Part shown: positions 7,996 through 15,355 of the stretch, in pieces
Layout: the number at the start of each line of letters is the position of its first letter
How positions within the stretch are numbered: the stretch's first letter is position 1
Assembly (NCBI RefSeq): GCF_000014685.1
Contig: NC_008321.1
Span: 124,001 to 188,000, forward strand
From: Shewanella sp. MR-4
Lineage (GTDB): Bacteria; Pseudomonadota; Gammaproteobacteria; Enterobacterales; Shewanellaceae
Reading direction: 5' to 3'
DNA: 64,000 nt
Notes under the pieces: model-generated
The model's input: the letters and a program-made list of their open reading frames with translations, nothing else
Databases searched by the model: none
What the model was told of the DNA's origin: nothing
Made by a program: the position numbers and the translations under genes

Positions 7996-8445
7996 ATGTT
8001 GCGACAGGGATTGATGAAAAAACACATTTTACAGTGCTTCGCGGTACTGATGTTGCTGTTTGCTGGCCAAGCGAGTGCGGTGCCGACGGATGACATTGCC
8101 CAAATGCTAAAAGGTCAGGAAGATGCGTGGAACCGCGGCGATCTTGACGCTTACATGCAGGGTTATTGGAAGAACGAGCAACTCAGATTTGTCTCTAACG
8201 GTAAGTTTCGTTATGGCTGGGAGGAAACCCTTGCCGTCTATAAGAAAAATTATCCGAATAAAGAGGCGTTGGGTGAGCTGAAGTTCACTATCAAAGAAAT
8301 CAAAATGCTCAGCAACTATGCCGCTATGGTGGTTGGGCGCTGGGATTTAAAGCGGCAAAAGGATGCACCCTCGGGCGTTTTTACTCTGCTGGTGGAAAAA
8401 ATTGATGACCGCTGGGTGATCACTATGGACCACAGTTCGGACTGA
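7996..8445 (+). CDS. Secreted SnoaL/NTF2-like (DUF4440) protein
   Basis: A 149-residue protein with a signal peptide (hydrophobic stretch followed by GQASAVPTDD). One NTF2-like domain follows: IAQMLKGQEDAWNRGDLDAYMQGYW, RYGWEETLAVYKKNYP, and a C-terminal strand pair FTLLVEKIDDRWVITMDHSSD. This is the DUF4440/SnoaL pattern often annotated as a ketosteroid-isomerase-like domain. No catalytic role can be assigned. ATG at 7996 is chosen because GGGGAGGG lies five bases upstream. Confidence 0.75.
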   Translation: MLRQGLMKKHILQCFAVLMLLFAGQASAVPTDDIAQMLKGQEDAWNRGDLDAYMQGYWKNEQLRFVSNGKFRYGWEETLAVYKKNYPNKEALGELKFTIKEIKMLSNYAAMVVGRWDLKRQKDAPSGVFTLLVEKIDDRWVITMDHSSD

Positions 8446-8468
8446 TAAATTGATCTCGGACTAGCAAG

Positions 8469-9269
8469 CTAAAAGTGAGCTAGGCAGTCCGGTTCTTTAG
8501 GTAATTGTGGCGGCAGGGTGAAGTGGAAGTCCTGCTGTCCCAGCCGTCGACCCTTACCATCGTATCTCACCTCGGTAAACTGGATTTCCCCTTGGGCATC
8601 TTGCAGCAAAATGCTGGTGGAACGGGTGCCATAGTCGGGGTGACGAATATAAATCGCTGCGAGTCGGCGTTCCCACTCTAGCCCGACGCCAGTGTCGGGT
8701 AGCTCGTTATCCTGTGGCCGCGAATCATCCTGCATCAACTGGATGAGCGACTCTAACTCGAGTGGTCCCGCTTGTTGGATAAGGGCCTCGAGCGAGCGTT
8801 GGCCTTTAGCCATTTTCGGCCAGATATCATCGAGTGCGCCATTGCTAATGGCATGGAATCCTGCGGTGAGTTTTACCGTGTTCCGCTTAAGACTGTTAAA
8901 GCAGTAGAGATCCGTCCCTTGGCCAAAAACGAGATTAAATGGCTGATAATCTTCGGCGTGTTCCTCAAGCCAGTTAGGGCAGATAAGCGAACCCGAGCTT
9001 AAGGCTTTAATGATCAGCTCCCCGCGGCTGCGCATTGGCTCTTGGGATTTTTGAGCCACTCTCAAGTTAGTGATTCCTGCAATTTGCCCCTGTTTATTTA
9101 CGCCAAACCAAGTGCCCCCCGCCTGCAAATCTTTGCCCGCGAGCATATTCTGTTCCGGTGGCCAAAATTGTGCTGGAGCTGTGGGCCTATGGTGAAACTC
9201 ATCCCGATTGGCGCAAATGATCAGCGGATACTGAGGATGGGTATTAAGGGCGACAAAGAGTATGCACAT
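8469..9269 (-). CDS. NRDE (TANGO2) family protein
   Basis: A 266-residue cytoplasmic protein beginning MCILFVALNTHPQYPLIICANRDEF, with the defining NRDE motif at 21-24. Typical family segments follow: AGKDLQAGGTWFGVNKQGQIAGITN and the C-terminal RRLAAIYIRHPDYGTRSTSIL. Eukaryotic TANGO2 is linked to heme and lipid handling; bacterial members are uncharacterised. The Cys at position 2 and Met start are conserved, so the start is firm. There is no ribosome binding site upstream, only a strong hairpin ending one base before the ATG. It is downstream of the ZIP-like fusion gene on the same strand. Confidence 0.85.
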   Translation of the reverse strand: MCILFVALNTHPQYPLIICANRDEFHHRPTAPAQFWPPEQNMLAGKDLQAGGTWFGVNKQGQIAGITNLRVAQKSQEPMRSRGELIIKALSSGSLICPNWLEEHAEDYQPFNLVFGQGTDLYCFNSLKRNTVKLTAGFHAISNGALDDIWPKMAKGQRSLEALIQQAGPLELESLIQLMQDDSRPQDNELPDTGVGLEWERRLAAIYIRHPDYGTRSTSILLQDAQGEIQFTEVRYDGKGRRLGQQDFHFTLPPQLPKEPDCLAHF

Positions 9270-9270
9270 A

Positions 9271-9311
9271 ACAGGCTAAGTTTATCCAAGGATAAGGTTA
9301 ACTTAGCCTGT
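9271..9311 (-). promoter_or_regulatory. Intercistronic hairpin abutting the NRDE start codon
   Basis: A perfect 12-bp stem (9271-9282 with 9300-9311, ACAGGCTAAGTT and its complement) encloses a smaller TATC/GATA stem. It sits between the ZIP-like gene stop and the NRDE ATG, in place of a ribosome binding site. There is no T tract after it on the minus strand, so it is more likely a translational or RNA-stability element than a terminator. Confidence 0.5.
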
Positions 9312-9331
9312 CTATCGGCAAATGAACAGTG

Positions 9332-10999
9332 TTAGTGGTGGTGCTTATTGCCATCACCATGGGAATGATCATGGTCGTGACTATGGTTCTGACTGTGTGT
9401 ATGAGACTGTGTATGGCTATGTCCGTGCCCATGTGACGCTTCTGCTGCCTGGGTATGCGCGTGAGCATGAGCGTGTCCGTGATGATGACCATGGGGTGCA
9501 GGTTTTAGCAACATTAAACGACGCAAGAACTTACGAGGTCCTAGGCGCAGTAAGCTCGCGGCAAATAAGGCAGATAGGATAAATAGTGCAGCTAAGTTAA
9601 TCGCCTCGGGTAAAGTGATCATCGAGAACCACATGGGCAACTTAAGCGCTGCGACAAGTGATACGGCGATTATTGCCAGCAAAATACCGCGCTGTGGCCA
9701 GCTCATGAGTTTAAGTTGGGCGATGTTCAGTACGGGTGCTGCAATCAGGGGCAGTATGATGGCAATTGGGCTCCAGCCGCTGTAGGCGAGGGCAATCGAC
9801 AGTACTGCTGCACCTAAATTACAGAAGCGCATAGGTAAAAAGACCAACAAGAGTACGGCAATCTGCAACATAGGATTGCTTAACGGTACCGAAGGATGGC
9901 CGATCAGATTGACTAGCACTAGGCTGAGGAGCACCCAAGGGGCACTGCGATCAACCAGATGGGCAAAGCCAAAGCGTAGCGCATTGTTGGGCAACTTGTT
10001 GTGGGGATCGGTTATCTCGACCCGAGCATGGGCCAGATAAGCACTCATAATAAACACCACGAGTAGTTGGAATAGTGCCAGCCAAGGGCCAAGCAGTAGC
10101 GCGGTGAGCACAAGCGCCTCTGGGCCCGCTAAGCGTTGGAACCAACGGCGAGCAAGGCTGTTATCCTGCGGAGTTAAACCAAACTGGAATCGCAGCGCGG
10201 CCGCGGCATAGCTGAGTAAAAGTACCGGCGCTATGGTCATTAACCAAGTGGTTAGCTGTTCGGTGCTGTGATCGTGGTGGGCATGTTCATGGCCGCCAGA
10301 ATCCATCAGTAACAGCACCATCAACAATCCAATCCCCAGTAAACTGCCGATACCGGCCTGATATTCATACTGGCCTTGCTTATCGGTGTCGTGTTGACCA
10401 TGGGGTTGATGCAGCACGACGTGCAGGATTGAACCTGTCACAAAGGCTTGTAAATAAACGGTATTATCTAGACTGAGTTGGGATAATAATTGCTCGCCCG
10501 CGAAATAACCCACGCCTGTGAGCAGCATCATGGCGACTAATACTAAACTCGCCCAACGGGTGCCGACTTGAGGTTTGAGTAACCACCAAATGGCGAGACC
10601 CACGGGTAGTCGGTGTAATATCACCCCGAGCGCTAATAGGCTGGAATTGCCATCCTGCTGCGCCAGCACCATAGCGCCGCCATCTGTGATGGTATGCAGT
10701 AAAAGACCGCCAATCCCGAGGGATAGGGTGAGATTATGGGTGATCTCTGAGTAGCGATGGAATAAGCGTTCGCTGGCGGTCGGTCCCCAGAGGCCGAGGA
10801 CAACAAAAACGATGGCCAATAGGCCGCCGTGCTCGAGCAATTCAGGCAAAATATGGATCAGCACTAGCCCGCCTAAAGAGACGAAGATAAAGCCATCGAG
10901 TCCCTTCTGTAAGCCGCTGCCCGATGAGAAGTAGCGATAAAACAGTGGTCCGATTAATAGTGCGATACAGCTAGCGAGAAGATAGAGCATGGATTCCAC
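9332..10999 (-). CDS. ZIP-like metal transporter fused to a permease domain, with histidine-rich tail
   Basis: A 555-residue polytopic membrane protein. The first ~200 residues resemble ZIP metal carriers: an N-terminal helix with IHILPELLEHGG, then HTITDGG (His102, Asp106) and HRLPVG (129-134), matching the metal-binding positions of ZIP helices 4 and 5. A His-rich loop (HEHAHHDH, about 237-244) follows. The second half, including FGFAHLVDRSAPWVLLSLVLVNLI, resembles the ArsP/YraQ-type permease fold. The final ~53 residues are a Gly/Ala/Ser tail holding about 22 histidines. Zinc or another divalent metal is the likely ligand, by inference. It precedes the NRDE gene on the same strand. Confidence 0.65.
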   Translation of the reverse strand: MESMLYLLASCIALLIGPLFYRYFSSGSGLQKGLDGFIFVSLGGLVLIHILPELLEHGGLLAIVFVVLGLWGPTASERLFHRYSEITHNLTLSLGIGGLLLHTITDGGAMVLAQQDGNSSLLALGVILHRLPVGLAIWWLLKPQVGTRWASLVLVAMMLLTGVGYFAGEQLLSQLSLDNTVYLQAFVTGSILHVVLHQPHGQHDTDKQGQYEYQAGIGSLLGIGLLMVLLLMDSGGHEHAHHDHSTEQLTTWLMTIAPVLLLSYAAAALRFQFGLTPQDNSLARRWFQRLAGPEALVLTALLLGPWLALFQLLVVFIMSAYLAHARVEITDPHNKLPNNALRFGFAHLVDRSAPWVLLSLVLVNLIGHPSVPLSNPMLQIAVLLLVFLPMRFCNLGAAVLSIALAYSGWSPIAIILPLIAAPVLNIAQLKLMSWPQRGILLAIIAVSLVAALKLPMWFSMITLPEAINLAALFILSALFAASLLRLGPRKFLRRLMLLKPAPHGHHHGHAHAHAHTQAAEASHGHGHSHTQSHTHSQNHSHDHDHSHGDGNKHHH

Positions 11000-11168
11000 G
11001 AATTTTGCTGAAAAAACGCCATAGTATACCAGTTGTAATCAAAATGAGCAGCGACTTACTGGCAATTTACGTTTCCATAGTGATAGCAGCGCTGTAGATT
11101 AAATAATCAATGCGTGGGGCGGTGATTATTTACAGTATGCCGGAGTAGAAATACAACCTTTGTTAGCC

Positions 11169-11768
11169 TTAGATCGGGCTCGCAGTCTTCAGATAATTCG
11201 ACACCCCATCGAGAAACATTTGCACCGAGATCATAACCAGTACCATTCCCATCAAGCGCTCAACTGCCGTTAAGCCTTTTTCACCCAACATACGGGTAAA
11301 AAGCTTATAGAACATTAGGATAACTGCACTCGCTCCCCACGCAGACACTAGCGCTATCGTCCAGTCACCCATGCGAGTGCTGTCGGTGTGCGCGAGTAAA
11401 ATAAGCGCAGCCAGAATCGATGGCCCCGCCATCAAAGGAATGGCCATAGGGACGATAAAGGGTTCCTCTCCCGCCGCAAGACCAACCACGCCGCCCGGCT
11501 GAGGGAAAATCATTCGAATGGCGATCAGGAACAGGATAATCCCGCCAGCAATACTGACTGACTCGGAACGCAGATTTAAGAAACTGAGGATGGCTTCGCC
11601 GGCATACAGGAAGGCCAACATGATCAATAATGCGAAAATCAGTTCACGGATCAAAACCCTACGACGTTTTTTCGGATCGATATGCCTTAAAATCGACGCG
11701 AAAATCGGTAAATTACCGAGGGGATCCATGATCAAAAACAACATTACCGCAGCAGAAAATATATCCAT
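11169..11768 (-). CDS. MarC family integral membrane protein, YhgN-like
   Basis: A 199-residue, six-helix inner-membrane protein. The N-terminus FSAAVMLFLIMDPLGNLPIFASIL and later MAIPLMAGPSILAALILLA are characteristic of the MarC/YhgN family, and the length matches E. coli YhgN (about 197). Despite the name, no role in multiple antibiotic resistance has been shown; the transported substrate is unknown. It is a single gene with AT-rich non-coding DNA upstream shared with the TonB receptor promoter. Confidence 0.8.
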   Translation of the reverse strand: MDIFSAAVMLFLIMDPLGNLPIFASILRHIDPKKRRRVLIRELIFALLIMLAFLYAGEAILSFLNLRSESVSIAGGIILFLIAIRMIFPQPGGVVGLAAGEEPFIVPMAIPLMAGPSILAALILLAHTDSTRMGDWTIALVSAWGASAVILMFYKLFTRMLGEKGLTAVERLMGMVLVMISVQMFLDGVSNYLKTASPI

Positions 11769-12099
11769 TTAACGTTATCAACACCCAAGCCAACATGAGC
11801 CGATATTGTATAACTTTTTCGCGTTACAGATGTAAAAAATTACCAATGAAAACTAATTCTCAATAATTCTTTTGTTGTACTTGATTACAAGCAATAAACA
11901 CACCTTATTTTTTTACTCGATAAATAAAGTTGAAATATTTTGAAACATTTACAAACAAAATTGTAACAACAGTTTATTTCACATCCTTTGAGCCTAATAA
12001 ATAACCCAATTTGTTGACTAGTTGTTTTTCAGGTGATAAAAGTTTGTCTCCAAAGTTGTTTGTTTGTTTAATATAAAAATAAATATAGGGAGAGATAGA
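11769..12099. other. AT-rich divergent intergenic region
   Basis: 331 bp between the MarC-type gene and the TonB receptor gene. It is strongly AT-rich and must hold both promoters. I see no coding sequence. A weak Fur-like stretch near 11845 is discussed under rejected items. The only firm signal is the purine-rich AGGGAGAGATAGA just before the receptor ATG. Confidence 0.6.
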
Positions 12100-14955
12100 A
12101 TGGCTATTGAGTCATACTTAACCAAGGCGGTGCGAGTAGCTCTCGTTGCGAGTACTGCAAGTATTATGTTTGGGGCTTCTGCATATGCGGCAGAAGATGC
12201 TCCGGGTGCAAACAAGAAAGAAGAAGTTGAAAGAATTGCAGTTACAGGTTCGCGTATCATTCGTGAAGGGGCCATTGCTCCAACTCCAGTTACGGTTATC
12301 ACAGGCGAGGAGTTACTCTCTACTGGTGTTACAAACATTGGTGAGGCGTTAAACCAATTACCCGCTTTAGGTAGTACATATTCGCTTGCTAACTCTGGTC
12401 GTTTTATTGGTACTTCAGGTCTTAACTTGCTTGACCTTCGTAACATGGGGACTGATAGAACTTTAGTGCTTGTTGATGGCCGCCGCCATGTCGCGAGCTC
12501 TTCTGGCACATCTTCCGTTGACATTAACACTATTCCTAGTACATGGGTTGAAAAAGTAGAAGTTATTACTGGTGGTGCATCTGCTATTTATGGTGCCGAT
12601 GCAGTAACTGGTGTTGTTAACTTTATTTTAAAGAAACATGTAACTGGATTAGATGTCTCTACTACGTTAGGAACTGCTGAAGATAGCAATTTTACTAAAA
12701 AGCGTTTTTCAGTTTCTTACGGTACCGACTTTGACAATGGTAGAGGTAATATCGCTGGTGCTTTTGAGTATAGCGGTCAAAACCAGCTAAAGGCATTCGA
12801 TCGAGATCAAACCGCGACTTCATTTGCGTCCATCACAAACTCCAATCGTCCTAATGGTGATGAAAACGACCCAGCTTATCCTGATAAAATCTTAACTCCA
12901 AATGCTGGACATTATCGAATCAGCAACGCTGGAACATTTAATCTAAATGGCTGGAAAACCTTTAATCCAGATGGCTCAATTAAAGATGTTTATATTGGAC
13001 CTAATTCAGATGGTGGTTACTGTGCAGACTGTGATTACACTAACTTGAACCAGTTCGTTGAGTTGCAGCCGGAGTTTGATCGTTATAATTTCAACGTCAA
13101 AGGTAACTATGCTATCTCTGACGATATGAATTTCTACGCAGAAGGGAAATATGTGAGAAGCAAGTCTCATGATATGTTCCAACCAGCGTTTTTCTTCTTT
13201 AATCCTGTGAACACAATCAGTATTGATAACGCATTCATTCAAGATGACCTGCGTGACTTAATGACTGCCAATGGTAAAACAAGCTTAACTATCAACCGAT
13301 TCACGACGGATTTAGGTTTGCGTCTTGAAGATGATACCCGTGAAACACAAAGATATGTTGTTGGGTTGGAAGGCAATCTCCTTGAAGATTGGTCATACGA
13401 CGTCTTTGCTACGTACGGGCAAACCGATCTTGAGCGTGTAAACCGTAATAACCTAGTTTATGCGAATTATGAAAATGCTTTAGATTCTATTCTTGTTGAT
13501 GGCGTTGCAGTTTGCCGTGATGAGGCTGCAAGAGCTGCTGGTTGCGTGCCTGTAAACATTTTTGGTGATGGTCAAGCAAGCCAGGGTGCGCGTGATTACA
13601 TCAACACCACGTCTACAGGTTCTTCTGTTATTAAGCAAACTGTGTTGGGTGGTTCTGTAACTAATTCTGCATTGTTTGATTTACCAGCAGGCGCAGTTGG
13701 TTTCTCTGCTGGTGTTGAATACCGTAAAGAAGAAAGCGAAGTCTTTGAACCTGATAATGCTGAAGGTACCTTCTTCAACGTGTTAGGTGAAGATAAAGGC
13801 GACTTTGATGTTAAAGAAGTATTTGCAGAGATCAGTGTACCGCTGTTGAGTGATCTTCCATTAGTTCGCCAGTTAGACGCTGAATTGGCTGCACGTTATG
13901 CGAATTACAGTACAATTGGAAGCGCTACAACATGGAAAGCGGGTTTGAGTTGGGAGGTCTATGATGATCTTCGTATTCGATCTACTTACTCTGAGGCTAT
14001 TCGTGCGCCTAACATTAGCGAGTTGTTTGGTGCGCAAAGTCAAAACTTTTTCAACGTAGATGACTCTTGTAAATCTTCTGAGCTTGATAATTTAGCTAAT
14101 TCAGAGCTTCGTCGTCAGAACTGTGCGGCGTTGGGGATCCCAACAAGTTTCGATTCAGACTACGATTCTGCAAGTGTTGATGGTTTCTCAGGTGGTAACA
14201 GAGAGCTTAAAGCAGAAGAATCTACAAGTTATACTGTTGGTGGTGTTTTCCAACCAAGCTTTGTTGATGGCTTAGTGCTAACTGTTGATTATTGGAATAT
14301 CAAAATTGACGATGCTATCAGCGCGGTTTCTGCCCAAGATATTATTGACAAATGTGTTGATTCTCCAAGTGGCGTTAACAACGAATATTGTGCGTTGATT
14401 ACACGTGATCCAAACAGTCACGAAATTACATCAATTCGTCAATATGCGTTGAATATCTCTTCATTAGAAGCTGCTGGTATCGATTTCGATATCGGTTACA
14501 ACTTTGAACTCTTTGGTGGTGATTTACGTTCAAACTTGATTGCGACCAAGTTACTCAAGAGAAGAGATTACTCATTCCAAGATGAACCAGATGTCTATGA
14601 AAACTATGTAGGTGTAGTTGGTACTCCTGAATGGCAGGCTAACTTAACCTTTAACTATTCATGGAATAGCTGGCAGGCTACTTGGAGAACTCGCTTCATT
14701 GAGGGGGTAAGCTTATACACAGATCAAGAGCTTGCAGTAAATGCTAACCCAAATAGCCTATTATCTTATGGTGACTATTACATTAGCGATATGGGTATTG
14801 GGTACAACTTCGATAATGGTATAGAGCTGAAGGTTGGTGTCGATAACCTGTTCAATAAAGACTTACCTTACGGGTCTACTGGTACAACAGCTGGTTCTGC
14901 GGCTTATGACAACATAGGACGTTTCTTCTATACAACCATTAGCTTTAGTCTGTAA
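12100..14955 (+). CDS. TonB-dependent outer-membrane receptor
   Basis: A 951-residue receptor. A signal peptide ends near SAYAAED (about 30). A plug domain begins with EEVERIAVTGSRI and contains TPVTVITGEELLSTGVTNIGEALNQLP and the VEKVEVITGGASAIYGADAVTGVVNFILKK block. A 22-strand-type barrel follows, with the conserved ending VKVGVDNLFNKDLPYG and a C-terminal Phe-Ser-Leu. The class (GSRI opening, very long barrel) is the one expanded in Shewanella and Alteromonadales for carbohydrates, peptides or other large substrates; the ligand cannot be assigned. Start fixed by AGGGAGAGATAGA. Codon use is clearly more AT-rich than that of its neighbours. A strong terminator follows, so the downstream protease gene has its own promoter. 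Confidence 0.85.
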   Translation: MAIESYLTKAVRVALVASTASIMFGASAYAAEDAPGANKKEEVERIAVTGSRIIREGAIAPTPVTVITGEELLSTGVTNIGEALNQLPALGSTYSLANSGRFIGTSGLNLLDLRNMGTDRTLVLVDGRRHVASSSGTSSVDINTIPSTWVEKVEVITGGASAIYGADAVTGVVNFILKKHVTGLDVSTTLGTAEDSNFTKKRFSVSYGTDFDNGRGNIAGAFEYSGQNQLKAFDRDQTATSFASITNSNRPNGDENDPAYPDKILTPNAGHYRISNAGTFNLNGWKTFNPDGSIKDVYIGPNSDGGYCADCDYTNLNQFVELQPEFDRYNFNVKGNYAISDDMNFYAEGKYVRSKSHDMFQPAFFFFNPVNTISIDNAFIQDDLRDLMTANGKTSLTINRFTTDLGLRLEDDTRETQRYVVGLEGNLLEDWSYDVFATYGQTDLERVNRNNLVYANYENALDSILVDGVAVCRDEAARAAGCVPVNIFGDGQASQGARDYINTTSTGSSVIKQTVLGGSVTNSALFDLPAGAVGFSAGVEYRKEESEVFEPDNAEGTFFNVLGEDKGDFDVKEVFAEISVPLLSDLPLVRQLDAELAARYANYSTIGSATTWKAGLSWEVYDDLRIRSTYSEAIRAPNISELFGAQSQNFFNVDDSCKSSELDNLANSELRRQNCAALGIPTSFDSDYDSASVDGFSGGNRELKAEESTSYTVGGVFQPSFVDGLVLTVDYWNIKIDDAISAVSAQDIIDKCVDSPSGVNNEYCALITRDPNSHEITSIRQYALNISSLEAAGIDFDIGYNFELFGGDLRSNLIATKLLKRRDYSFQDEPDVYENYVGVVGTPEWQANLTFNYSWNSWQATWRTRFIEGVSLYTDQELAVNANPNSLLSYGDYYISDMGIGYNFDNGIELKVGVDNLFNKDLPYGSTGTTAGSAAYDNIGRFFYTTISFSL

Positions 14956-15012
14956 TGGTCTATAATTGACTTTTAGATTAATTACATAATTTTTTGAACT
15001 AAATTCAACATC

Positions 15013-15050
15013 AAAAAAGGGCTCAAATTAATTTGAGCCCTTTTTCTTTT
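15013..15050 (+). terminator. Rho-independent terminator of the TonB receptor gene
   Basis: Stem AAAAAGGGCTCAAATT / AATTTGAGCCCTTTTT followed by a long T tract (TTTTTCTTTT), about 60 bp after the stop. Confidence 0.9.
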
Positions 15051-15355
15051 ATGTCAAATCTGGGTTTCGCATAAACGGATGTAAGGTTTTAATGTTGCAT
15101 GAGTGGCTATTACTAATCCTTAGCTGTGCGATGTGTTTGCTGAATAACAGCTGACAAAACATAAAAAAGAATCTCCTTCCTGAATGTATCAAGTTGTTAC
15201 ATTAAAGTGGTCCTGATATGTTTTTGCATCCCACGAAAATCGGGGAATATATTCAACACCGCGAGCCGCTAAAAACAAACTTGCCATAGAGCAAATTGGC
15301 ACTAGCCTTTAAAAATAGCTTGGTTACAGCGCACATTGTGACGGAAGGAAGAGTA
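15051..15355. other. Intergenic region upstream of the M6 protease
   Basis: About 300 bp without a credible gene between the TonB receptor terminator and the protease start. It is expected to hold the protease promoter. No clear operator or repeat seen; the AAGGAAGAG box just before the protease ATG is the only firm signal. Confidence 0.5.

Noticed and set aside
11840..11870. Fur-like AT-rich stretch before the TonB receptor
   Set aside because: Matches only about half of the 19-bp Fur consensus and its half-sites are not correctly spaced.
12018..12530. 170-codon minus-strand frame over the TonB receptor start
   Set aside because: Antisense to a well-supported plug domain; no family resemblance.
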